Shown: piece after piece, positions 13,200 through 25,099 of the stretch
How positions within the stretch are numbered: the stretch's first letter is position 1
Layout: each line of letters starts with the position of its first letter
Assembly: GCA_947685225.1 (NCBI GenBank)
Contig: CANTUV010000014.1
Location: 1,488,001-1,552,000 of the forward strand
From: Garcia nutans
Taxonomy: Eukaryota > Streptophyta > Magnoliopsida > Malpighiales > Euphorbiaceae
DNA length: 64,000 nt
Direction of reading: 5' to 3'
Program-made: the position numbers and the translations under genes
Notes under the pieces: model-generated
Database searches by the model: none
What the model saw: the letters and a program-made list of their open reading frames with translations, nothing else
What the model was told of the DNA's origin: nothing

Positions 13200-16100
13200 A
13201 GATTTTTATTGCTCATATTGGAGTATGTTCTTGTCGTTGGGAAATGCACAATTTGGAATGGCTGAAGTTCAAATGGAGGCTTGAATAAATTTTTCATTCA
13301 ATTTGGGACCTGGAAATTGCCGTGCAGGACAAAGAGTGATTTCAATGATTTGGATGCACGTGACTACCGACTCAAGAAAAATGAGCGCCATATTTTTAAT
13401 ATATATATATATATATATGAGCGCGTGTGCACTACTAATTAATTAAAGATTGTTTAATTATTTAGTTGTGAAAATTTACTCTTATTTTTTCTGAAAATTT
13501 TTTAAAAGAAATAAAAAATAGATCTTGTTATTTCGTTAAAAATATTTTTTATATAAAAACTTAGAAAATAATTTTATACATTTATTAAGTAATAGTTATA
13601 TTTTAAAAAATTATTTTTAGCTATTTTTTTAAATAAAAAATACGCTCTTAAAAAATTCACTTTGATTTTTTTAAATTCAAATTCAAATAAAAAATAAAAA
13701 TAGAAAATAGTTTCCACAAATAAATAGTTGTGTAACATTTTTCCTATTTTCAATTTTTTTTACTTTTTTTCTCAATTAATTGGTACTTTTTATTTTATGA
13801 AATTTAAAATAATTAGTTATTTTATTGAAAATATAATTATATATTTTTATTATATATTTAATTTAGTTTAAGATATATTTATTAAATGTTTTTAATAAGT
13901 AATATTAATTATGAAGATAATAATATTTTAATATATTAAAATATAAGTGAATTATAATTTAAAATAAATAAAAATATATATATATATATATATTATTATT
14001 TAGATCCTATTGAAATAGTTGGTTTTAGCTCCATATAATTGTTAAGATAATTCTTGTATTTTTTAATTTTATAAAAAAATATTTTGAATAAAGTAATAAA
14101 AATTATTATATTTTTACTCTATTAGTGATATAGGTATAGTTGAAAAAAAATTATTTATTTTTTTTAAGATAATAGCTTTAGTAGTATAATTTTTTTTAGA
14201 GTCAAAATTTTAATGGGGCAGATGAAGTAATTTAAGATGAATGAGGTATTAATTATTTTAGTGATTTTTTTGAGCAATTAATTATTTTAGTATTTGGCAA
14301 TGGCAATCACCGAACTAATCAGCCCTTGCTTTTGATTTGCTGGTGAAAGTCGAATTTGTTTCTATTAAAGGAGACACCACTTCAATTTTTTTCTCTTTTT
14401 TTTTTCTTTCGAAGTCGCGTGTTCCATTGCATCCGCATCTTATGAAATAAATGGAAAAAATGATATTTATACCCTATTAAAATTAGGATTTTTTATTAAA
14501 TTGTCAAAAAAATATAAAAATATAAAATTTATCAGAATTTTAAAATAATTTTAAATTTATTAGAATTTATAATTAGTTTATAAATTTATTAAATTTATAT
14601 AATTTATTAAATTTATAATAAATTTAATATATACATGATAATTTTGTGTAAATTTATTATGAATTTATTACAAATTTATTATATATATTTATAAAATAAT
14701 TAAATACCCTTAGTGGTAGGGTATAATTTTCTCTAAAATTTATTAACACGTCTGAGTTAAATAAGAGTGAAAATATATGTTGTCCGGATTGTATATCTCA
14801 AATTGTGAAGAAATTCAGTATTCCGTCAATTAGATATTTAAAAGATTTAACATTTTTTTAAATTTAAATTCGGATAATGAACAAAATTTAACCCCTTTTT
14901 AAATTTAAATTCAAATAATGAACAAATCTAGTAAAAAATAATTAAAATTGCAGTTGTATTACAATATTAAATGGAAAGAGAAGCGGTCGAAGGTAAATAT
15001 GTGATGATGCAAATAGCAGCCAAATACCCAATCATCTTTTATTTTAGAGAGTTGAGTTTGGGTGAGGCCACAAAAACTATTAACACGCTAATTTATTAAT
15101 ATATTCCTATTATAAAATTTGAAATTTAATTTTTATTATTATACCTTATCAAAAAAACTATATTATGTGTTAAAATATATCATGACATGCAAAATACTTA
15201 AAATTAATAAATTAGGATTGATTTTTAACGAGTAATATCAGAAATAAATCAACTTATTTATAATTTGAATTTAAATAAATCGTGTAATGGGTTAACACAT
15301 AAATTCACTGTAATTTATTTAACTAAAATGATATATTTTAATTCAACTCTAAACTATATAGTTTTATTATTTATTTACTCTAAAAGTATTAAATTAAGTG
15401 TTATATATTTTAATATATTATTATTTTATTTAGAAAAATTTTATTTAAAATTTTAATTATTTTTATTAAAAATTTATTAATTTCATCACATTACTAAATT
15501 ATTTTTAATTATTTTTATTAATTTAATTTTTAATTTATTTAAATTTAATCTTTTATGAATTTTCAGAAATTATTTTTTAAATTAAATTTTAAAAGTTAAA
15601 TAATTTTTATGATTTAAATAATTTTATATTTTATATTTTATATCAAATAACTTTTTTTAATTTAGAACCAAATGGTATTCCAATTTTTTTTAATTTAGAA
15701 TTTAGAATAAAATTTTTAAAAGTAAATTAAAATATAAAAAATAAAATTAATTTTTCAAAAATTATATTGCAAAATCTTTATTATCAACTATACATTATCT
15801 CAACTTTTTTTTCATTATTATTAAGTTTTAATATTAATGTATAATTTAAATACATTATTTATTTCATATTGAGTTATATCTTCTATTTTGTATATATTTT
15901 TAAGAATTTTTTTAATATATTTATATTTTAAAATTATTTTAATCATTATTTTAAAATACAAATAATTTTTTAAATAATTATTTAAGAATATAAAATTATT
16001 TTAGATTATAAATATTATATGGGTTAAACGGGTTATGTAACCCATATAAAATCTAGTTAAGTGAACGTGTTATACGTATTATGTTTGTGTAATTCGTTTA

Positions 16101-17920
16101 ATTTTTTATCAAGCCCGTACCGACAGAATTAATAAATAGATCATATTTATATTGATATCAATTGTGTCACCAAATTGGATCAACTCGACACGAATACAAT
16201 CTGTTAACTCGTTTTGACACACATACTATCCTCTATCTAAGAGCAGTGTTGGATGCAAAAAAATTGTTAAGAGAGAGCTCAATTTCTACAAAAAAAAAAT
16301 ACAAATGAATTTATTATAAAATTTAATATTTAATATTACATTATATCAATTCAACAATTAATTTGTGTTATTAAATTAACTACGCCTAACAAATAATAAT
16401 TGTATCCTATGACTTTACATATTCTGAAAAAGTTATATAATAGTATAATTTTTAATTTTTTAAAAAATATTTTTCTACATAACACACCAAATAATTGATT
16501 ATTTATGTATTTATGAATTTTAACAAAATTTTAAGAATTAAAATAAAATTTATTTAAATTCATATATATATATATATTATATTATATTATTTATTTAAAT
16601 TATATATATAATTCATTTAAATTTAAATATATAAATGAATATATATAAATTCACATATAAATATAAAATATATATATATATATAAATATTTATATACATA
16701 CATATATACGTATGTATGTATGTATGCAGGGAGGGTCTAGGTCCGTCGCTGTCTAAGAGTAAAACAAAGAGAGAGAGAATGGGAGGTAAGACTCTTCATT
16801 TTGATGAGTTTTTTGTTGTTAGTTTTCTACTTGTAATTTATAATATTTATATGAGCTATGATACTTTCTACTTCTTTTTCATCAATGTCAACAATATCAG
16901 AATTGTTTAAAGAGTAAACCTATTATAATATGAACAAAAATAATATATCTTTCTTCATTCAATTTCATATGTTACATATATTGTGATACAAATTTATCAA
17001 ATATTAATTACAGCTGATGTATAATAAATAATTAAAATGACTAAACAATAATGTAGTGTTCACTAATTACTTAATAAGTGCAATGTTTTGTTCGGTATCA
17101 ATTAGGTAATGAAAAACGAATGTTGTTTAGTGAGTCAAAACCATACAAAATCACTATTTTATCATCAGTCGATTGAAATTTGATAAACAAAATAAAACAT
17201 TCAATAATATGCAGTTGAATAAATATAATTGTTAATTTAGTTATCTTTGATTGAACTAGTCCAAAATATAAAAAAACCAATTACTTATATTTGCTTGTTT
17301 AAATAATTAAATACTTACCTTTAATCCCTTTAACAGATATCCGATGAAAATTGGTTGAAATTTAAAAAATTAAAAATTAATTAAGTTGAAATAGATTGAA
17401 GATGGTTTAATTTAGAGTTTAGGGGCATGCGGAGTAACTTGAATAGGTGTAAGATATAAACATGAATGGTAAAATTGTAAATATCATAATTCAATGTAAT
17501 TTTATTTGATTGAATATTAAATATAAAATATTAAGGTTTGCAATCTTTTCATTTTAAAATTATTATAATTAATGTTATTGAATCAAATTTGTTTCTGTTT
17601 AATACTTTTCAATCTAAAAAATTTTAAATAGACGAATAAATATGGATCCAAAAAATGAAATGATTTCAAATGAAGAACAATAAATAACATATAAATAAAT
17701 TATTTTTAGTTCAATTTTAGGTAGTAAGTTGTGTATCAAATATTTTTAGGTGCAAGTACCATGGGTTAATAGTTATAAGCTTAATGAGGATACGATATGA
17801 AATTGACCCATTTCTGAAGTTCATTAATTTGAATAGCAAGGCAATTGGAGAAAAAATATTCATAAAATTATATGGTTGCTTCCATCCTTTTTTGCTTGTA
17901 TTATTTTATTATTATATGAT
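13200..17920. other. AT-rich intergenic DNA, no gene seen
   Basis: Nearly pure A/T with short stop-bounded frames only. It holds TA microsatellites (about 13392-13417, 13976-13990, 16560-16726) and another copy of the AT-rich 'aatttattatgaattta' repeat at about 14465-14745. I see no exon, RNA gene or intact transposon. Confidence 0.6.
14465..14745. repeat. Copy of a dispersed AT-rich noncoding repeat
   Basis: It begins near a 'tttataccct' word, passes through tandem variants of 'aaatttattatgaattta', and ends 'ataaaataattaaataccct'. Similar word order is seen at about 655-860 and in the two halves flanking the Copia element at 39.7-44.9 kb. It may be a MITE-like family. Confidence 0.45.
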
Positions 17921-17924
17921 TTAA

Positions 17925-18186
17925 ACTTGAAATACTATAATTTAAAAAAAATAATTTAAATGTTATTAAAATAAAATTTTATTGATCATTCCATGTTTTT
18001 ATCCTCTTTAAAAATATTATTAAATTCGAATATATATAATTAAAATTTATAAAATAACAAAATTGGACTAATGATTAAAGACCAAACTGCTAAAATAATT
18101 AATACTATGTTTCTCTTCAAAGTATACACCAATTTACCAAAAAAATATAAAATTATAAATTAAGTAAAAGTGAAAGCAAAAAAATT
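17925..18186 (+). repeat. Direct repeat A, copy 1 (about 260 bp)
   Basis: The segment from acttgaaat to gtgaaagcaaaa is closely similar to 18561-18820, sharing long words such as attgatcattcca, aaattcgaatatatat and cttctc/tctcttcaaagtata. It is noncoding. The two copies are about 635 bp apart in the same orientation. Confidence 0.75.
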
Positions 18187-18192
18187 GAGATT

Positions 18193-18357
18193 TTTATTTT
18201 TTGTGGGGTATGATACTATAATTTGGTATTATATTTATTTATAAAATAAAATGGCTGAGAGAGGCAAGGCAACTATTTAATGCAGGACAAATAAATATAT
18301 AGATATAGGCAAAAATATGTGGTAAGAAGTATATCTGTTAATGTGTCCCCCCTCCAA
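18193..18357 (+). repeat. Inverted repeat arm, left
   Basis: This block (gtggggtatgatactataat to taatgtgtccccc) is the reverse complement, with a few changes, of 19240-19397. Shared words include taagaagtatatctgttaat/caagaagtatatctgttaat and actataatttggtatt/gtatt. It is noncoding, and lies immediately after direct repeat copy 1. Confidence 0.75.
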
Positions 18358-18560
18358 ATATCCATAGTTTATTTATATATGATTTATCTAAAATATTTTA
18401 ATTTGAAAATTGAAACTGAAATATTATTTTAAATATATTTAATTTAATATATTAAAAAATAATTATTATATTATCGTTTTAAAAAAATAGGACACATTGT
18501 GCGCAATATAATATTAATAACTATATATTTAGTATACTACATAGATATAAATAAGAAATA

Positions 18561-18820
18561 ACTTGAAATATTATTTTAAAATAATTAATTAAATATTAAT
18601 TAAAATTTTATTGATCATTCCATTTTTTTCCTCTTTAAAAACATTACCAAATTCGAATATATATATAATTAAAATTTATAGAATTACAAAATTAGACTAA
18701 TAATTAACGGCCAAACTGCCAAAAAAATTAATATTATGCTTCTCTTCAAAGTATATATCAATTTACCAAAAAAAGAAAAAAATAAATTGACTAAAAGTGG
18801 AAGTGAAAGTAAAAAAAAAA
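18561..18820 (+). repeat. Direct repeat A, copy 2 (about 260 bp)
   Basis: Second copy of the block at 17925-18186, differing by scattered substitutions and short indels. Unlike copy 1, it is not followed by the 'gtggggtatgatac' arm. Confidence 0.75.
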
Positions 18821-19239
18821 TGGGTTGGTTGTTTAGTTATGAAAACTATTTTCTATTTTTATTAACTAAATTATAAAAAATTTTGAATTTAAGATTACAT
18901 ATTTGAAATTAAAATTTTTTATAATTCAAATATTTCCTCCCCTTTATAATATCAACAAACATGATCGCAAGTTGAGAATTTTGTTAGAATTAAACTAACA
19001 AAATCGAAATGAAAAGTTTAAATAAAAATTATTAAAGTAACATTTTATTAAAAATAATAACACAAATAATAATGAATTGTAGAATTGTCGGTGACTATGA
19101 AGATGAAAATTATATAATATACACATAGGTAGAATGAATATGAAATAGCTTTTAGGTCCATTTAATAATAAAAATAGATTTTGGAAGAGTGATGGGAACC
19201 ATTTAATGTATCTTAAAAATCATATAAACAAACGATAGA

Positions 19240-19397
19240 TCTTTGGAGGGGACACATTAACAGATATACTTCTTGCCACTTATTTTTAATTTTGCTTGTA
19301 TCCATACATATCCTGCATTAAATACTTGCCTTACCTCTCTCAACTATTTTATAAATAAATACAATACCAAATTATAGTATGATAACCCCCAAAAATT
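19240..19397 (-). repeat. Inverted repeat arm, right
   Basis: Reverse-complement partner of 18193-18357, about 880 bp away. Together the arms could be subterminal or terminal repeats of a nonautonomous DNA element, or two insertions of one family in opposite orientation. Confidence 0.75.
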
Positions 19398-19399
19398 TT

Positions 19400-21170
19400 G
19401 TAGAAAAGAAAATTTTCTTAAACAAAAATGAAAAATAAAATTTATTGTTTGATTAGAAATATTATTTATTTATTTATTAGTTAGTAGTTAAATTTTAGAA
19501 AACTATTGTTAATTGTTTTCTAGATAACAAATACACTTTTTTTAAAAAATAAGGGTTTATTTATCACTTCAATTCTTATAGATTCTTTTTTATTTTTTAT
19601 TTTTTAAAATAATATATAATTGAAATTAATTATATGTATAATTTTATTAAAAAAATTAAATATTTTGATTTTAAATTTGAAGAGATTGTTTTTGGTTGAT
19701 TATTTTTGTTTTCTTTTTGTAAAAAAAATATATGAGGAGAAAGAAATTTTTTTTTTGAGGGAAAGGAGAAAGAAATATTAAATACTAATAATTAGACGAT
19801 AATCATTGTAAAGATTTACTTTTGCATATGTATAATTAAATTTATTAAAAATTAAAGCTATTTTTAGAAGTTGGGATGATTTGTTAGCAAAATTGATTAA
19901 TAGTAAACATATAGTTTACGTTTTTATTTTGATTTTATCATAAACATTAAATAAAATTTTAAAGAAATATAGAGATAAATGGCAAGAAACGCGACGGATT
20001 CGCAGCATAACAAAAACTGAAGATTTACCCTTTTCCTGTTTTGGTTGATTTTTGTATATCAGAGATTTTAATTATCTCTTTTAAAGGAATTAATTTCTTT
20101 TATTTGAGTGAAAATAATTAAAATTTTTCTAACTTCATTATGAGTTTTCTAATTTTAACAATTTTGATATCACATCCACGTGCAAGAAAAATAAAAATAA
20201 TAATTAATATATTTCATATCAACATCACATAATTTATTCTTTACAAAAAAATAATATGATCTACTGGATTTGATGTTATATGTTAACAAAATAACAATAT
20301 TAATAAATAAATTCAAGAATATTTTTTATTTGAAATATCAAAGTTAGAATTATAAAATTTTAAAAGTTATAGTATGTAAGATTATTAAAATTAAAATTTG
20401 ATGATAAAAAAAAACTGCTTAAGTTTAAGATTTTGCTTCCTTTTTTTTCATAATATATGTAGTTTTATTTAGTGAATTGAATTAAAAAGCTCAATCCATT
20501 AAATCCTAATTCCTTTATTTTTCTTTTGTATCATAATAAAAAATAATTAAATAAGCTTAGTGATATATGGACTAACCATTAATTTGAGAAAAGACCTAAC
20601 AACCACCAAAAGTACTTCCATGAAAGTTCTTAATATATATGTCTTCTTCCTGCTGGTAATAATAACTCTCATGAATTCCCCTATCTAATTTCCCACTTAA
20701 TTTTTAATTAAGATGCTCTTTTCCTTTCATTTTCATATACAGATCTACTTGATAAATAATATTTTAAAAGATATATTGAAAAAATATTTAAATTAATAAT
20801 AATCTAATATATAGTTGATTATTCATATATCATCATATATACATTGAATAAACGTCAATATTCAGGACAAGAAAAAAAATAAACGTCAATGTTTAGATAA
20901 GTCCTGAAGTGTTATAGGGAAATAGAAATACGAATTAATTATTAAAAATCACATATAGTAAATAATTACTTTATGAAACAATTAATTTTTAAAAAATGAT
21001 TAATTAAATAATTGAATTTGTATCAAATAAATAGATCAATATATACTTTGAACGTTTTCAACTAGTATAATAATAATGATAATAATAATTATATTGAATA
21101 ATTTTTTAAATTAATAAATTTTGAGTCAGACTTTTAAAATTTTCATTATTATAAAAATTTAAACTCAATA
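19400..21170. other. AT-rich intergenic DNA, nothing recognised
   Basis: No open frame of protein-like composition and no transposon ends are visible. The sequence is low-complexity A/T with occasional short homopolymers. Confidence 0.6.
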
Positions 21171-21174
21171 TCAT

Positions 21175-21177
<3 letters not shown>

Positions 21178-21206
<29 letters not shown>
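21178..21206. repeat. CA dinucleotide microsatellite
   Basis: About 14 uninterrupted ca units. Confidence 0.95.
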
Positions 21207-21213
<7 letters not shown>

Positions 21214-21286
21214 AAATTGTAGGCAAAATGAGTTCATGGGTATTGAGTAATAATGTTTTGAAAAGGAAAACGGCCTCGAAAAAGAA

Positions 21287-21337
<51 letters not shown>
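21287..21337. repeat. AAT trinucleotide microsatellite
   Basis: About 17 uninterrupted aat units. It abuts the 5' edge of the truncated LINE that follows. A second aat run forms the 3' tail of that LINE. Confidence 0.95.
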
Positions 21338-22463
21338 TCAAGCACATCTCGGATTCATCCATCCCCTTGAAGCTCTCTCTTCTCTTGGAGACTCTTTAAT
21401 GACGATCTTCCCCTTCCGCATAATCTGCAAAAAATTGATATTCACACTGCATCCTTCTGCCACTTTTGCAGGTCAGCCAATGCTACTGCCTCTCATATTC
21501 TTTATGAATGCAAATCTGTTAGATGTATTTGGGATTTGTTTGCTGCGTATTTGCTGCCTTTCAACTCTAGCAGGTTATCTCTTAATCATATGTTACATTA
21601 TTGGTGGAAATTATTGAGATACAAGGCCATCCATGGTAAATTGGGGATGTTAGTCCCTCAGATTATCATGTTTGAGCTTTGGCATGCCTATTGCAATTGT
21701 AACTGGGGCACACAATGATTCTTTATTCAAACTATCCTTTCTCGGATTAGAAAGATGATATACAATTAGGGGGTGCTTAATTCTAGGTGTAAATTTGCTG
21801 TTCATATAGCCAAATTTGCTGATTTCCTTCCCTCCAATTTCGGCAGTCAACTTCTTAGCAGGAACATGGTGTATTGGACGAAACCACCTCCTAATTGTTT
21901 CAAGATTAATGTGGACGCTTCCTTCACGAAGCAGATCTCTTCAGGCGGAGCTATTATAAGAGACAGTAAAAGTTATTTTAAAGCTGCAATTTCTTTTATA
22001 TTTGATGCCTCTAACCCTGCATATGCCGAATTGAAAGCTCTCCACTACAACCTTGATTGGTGCGTTCATAATGGATACAAGAACTTCAATGTTGATATGG
22101 ATAATCAAGCAATTGTCAATCAAGTTGCAGGTCTTCAAAGCTCCAATTCAGCTCCAATCTTACAGATTCAACGTGTCATTAGGGATAACAACTGCTCCAT
22201 TGGCCATTCATACAGGGAGTCCAATCAAGTCGCTCACAATTTAGCTCTTCATAGTAGACTCTATGTTAATTCTTTCAATTTTAATTCATTTATTTCTTTG
22301 CCTAACTATATTAAATGTTTGATTGTGTCTGAAAGTTTGGGTATGCCCTACTTTCGTTTTCTTAGTTAGGTTTTCTATGACTTGCCCTGTTCTATGAAGG
22401 GTTTGTTTTGATTTATTTTTAATATTAATAAAATTACCCGGTGGTGCCGCCCAATTTTATTTA

Positions 22464-22496
<33 letters not shown>

Positions 22497-22497
22497 T
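21338..22497 (+). mobile_element. 5'-truncated LINE (L1-type non-LTR retrotransposon) remnant
   Basis: Only the 3' end remains. A zinc-binding region follows the truncated edge: it contains CHFCRSANATASHILYECK, the CxxC...HxxxxC pattern of the zf-RVT module found downstream of reverse transcriptase in plant LINEs. Stops interrupt it near 21370, 21716 and 21768. An RNase H-like domain follows. The element ends in an AAT-repeat tail at 22464-22497 after a short 3'UTR. The reverse transcriptase and endonuclease are missing. It is a dead copy. Confidence 0.85.
21773..22369 (+). pseudogene. LINE RNase H-like domain (RVT_3 type)
   Basis: The frame after the last stop gives 198 residues. FKINVDASF, AELKAL and VDMDNQAIV place the expected acidic Asp, Glu and Asp, and ESNQVAHNLA matches the last conserved helix, where plant copies often have His. 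The first residues are translated only because the interrupted zf-RVT region upstream contributes the same frame, so the apparent ATG is not a natural start. It is the C-terminal part of a broken LINE polyprotein. Confidence 0.85.
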
Positions 22498-23169
22498 GTT
22501 AAATTTGTTATATTCTCAAAGTCAAATATTAACTTATTAGTATATACACATATAGACGTGAAAGAGTGAAAGAGCTGAAGAAAGGTTAAAAATATTATAG
22601 TGCGATTGAAACGTCAATTGCAGTCATATTTTGGGAGCTGACCAAAAGGATTGATGTTTGCATATTTCCTTATTATTATTGATTAATTTTTTTATAAAAC
22701 GTTATCGTCATGAATTATATATATATAATCTGCAAAATTTCTGATTAATTGCCATCCGATTTTTAAAAAAAAAATAATAAGATATGATTCATGCATAATG
22801 ATCACGTTAATTAGAAATTTCTACTTGTTTTTCATCTTATATATATATATATAATGCAAATGAATGTAATGATAACTTATACATCTTATAATTAATTACA
22901 AAAAAAATATAATAATAAAAATACTCAAAATGCTCTTGTATTATTATTATTTTTTATTTTTTTTTCTCCATTGCCCATTCTTAATTAATTACCACAGAAT
23001 TAAGCATGAAGAGCAGTTGATTGAAGTTATTAGGCTTTCGTAATTAAGGGGAAAAACTTCGCTGTCCATCCATGCGTGGAGAAAAATCAGCAACTCAAAG
23101 TTCAATATATATTTTAATTTTATTTCATTCTTTGCCATCTGTAGCAGAAAAGGTTGATTTTAGTCTTAG

Positions 23170-23202
<33 letters not shown>

Positions 23203-24080
23203 GACATCATCATCAACACATGCATGTCATGTATAATATACTATAATAATATTTCAAATCCTCCACTATTTTTTTTATTATTATATATGTCTATGCCATT
23301 ATAATTAATTAAGAAGTCTTCTTTCCGTCTTTTTTCACACATTTGAAAAATATTGGATTGCGTCTCTTGTATTTTGTCTATTAATTGTTTGCGTATGATT
23401 TGCAAAATTAGAATAATAATTAATATAAATATCGATCAATAACTTCGACGGGACATTAAATTTATATATGTTATACCACATTTTAAGTTATTTTAATTGC
23501 GCCTATCATGTTGTTTCCTCTCCATCAAATTAAGAAACGTGAACTCTCTCTATATATATTATATGACGATTCTTCAATTAAATTTAATAGGTTGTAACTA
23601 AATCATTGTTTAAGTTATAAAATTATGAGTTTCAAATCTGATCAAATTTAAATTATACTAAGTTGGCAATTTAATTATGTTTAATCTAATAGAAAATTAA
23701 TTAAATTTATTTTTTTGTTTTATATTTATATATAATATATTCTTTTATGCAAAATTATATTTATAAATGCACATAATACATATTTCGGATTTGATTTAAT
23801 TTTTATTTTATGAAAACTTAACCCAATCAGAAAAATAAAATAAAATAAATAGCGAATTGTTTTTTTTTTCATTTGATTGTATATATATATATATTTTTTT
23901 TTTGAATTAAAAAACAACAACAATAATAATATTTCATTTGTATGAATCTATATCTATACATATATATATAAAGAGAGTAGTATTGCATAAACTTAAGCCA
24001 ATTGTCATGATAATAAATTGCCACTTAGATTAATTTAAGACAAAACTTGGGTTAATTTTAAAATAATTTAAATATTAATA
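22498..24080. other. AT-rich intergenic DNA with TA microsatellites
   Basis: No gene is recognised. TA runs occur at 23169-23198 and 23879-23893. Several 'tttcaaatct' words recall tRNA-derived SINE B boxes but are too weak to call. Confidence 0.6.
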
Positions 24081-24082
24081 AA

Positions 24083-24715
24083 TTATTAATTTTAGTATGA
24101 GAAAAAATCTCTTGATTCTTAATTTAATTTAAATTTAAAAATTTTTTTATTTAAAATTCAAATGAGTATATAAAATTATCGTTGATATTTAATTAAATTA
24201 AAAATTAAGTGTTAAATTATTAATTAACTTAAATATTAATAAGAATATAGAATTTAAAATCGTATGAGAGAAAAAAATTACAAAACTATTAATTCAATTA
24301 AATTAAATTAAAAATTATTAATTTTAGTATAAAAAATCTCTTGATTCTTAATTTAATTTAAATTAAATTATTCTTTTATTTAAAATTCAAATGAGTATAT
24401 GAATTTATTATTAATATTTAATTAAATTAAAAATTAAGTGTTAAATTATTAATTAACTTAAATATTCATAAGAATATGGAAATTAAAATCGTATGAGAGC
24501 AAAAATTACAAAACTACTAATTAAATTAAATTAAAAATTATTAATTTAGTGCAAGAAGAAATCTCTTGATTTTTTAATTTAATTTAAATTAAAAAAATTC
24601 TTTTATTTAAAAATTCAAATTATAAAAAATTCTTTTATTTTAAATTCAAATGAGTATATAAATTTATCATTAATATTTAATTAAATTAAAAATTAAGTGT
24701 TAAATTATATGAGTG
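24083..24715. repeat. Tandem array, unit about 225 bp, nearly three copies
   Basis: Copies begin at 24083, 24314 and 24537, each starting attattaatttt or attattaattta and continuing with 'aatctcttgatt', 'aaattcaaatgagtatat', 'aaattaagtgttaaatta' and, in the first two, 'atcgtatgagag'. Spacings are 231 and 223 bp. The third copy is partial at its 3' end and contains a small internal duplication of 'aattcttttattt'. It is noncoding and satellite- or minisatellite-like. Confidence 0.8.
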
Positions 24716-25099
24716 ATAATTCTAAAAATAAAAATTTTAAAAATTTTAAAATTTTTTAAATTAAAAAAATTTAACTAAGTAATTTTTAACTTAACTTTAT
24801 CTGATTTTTGCTATAGATAATTTTATTTTATTTGACTTATTAATTATTGAAAAGAATAAAAAGTTAATAGCCAATATTCCATTAGTTTACTAAATTCCTA
24901 TACATATACAATTTTTGTTCATACTCCGATAGCTGGCTTTTCTCTATTTTATTTTTATATGATTTATAATTTTTTTTTGAAATAAAAAAATATGAAAAAA
25001 GCTTCTTTGAAATGCCTTTCCCTTTTTCCAAGTGTGCCCGTTTAAATAATAATGGAAGAAGAACCATAAACACTGTGAATACTCCTAAAAAAAATTGTT

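Noticed and set aside
21106..21345. A poly-Leu minus-strand frame and a poly-Ile plus-strand frame
   Set aside because: Both are translations of the AAT and CA microsatellites.
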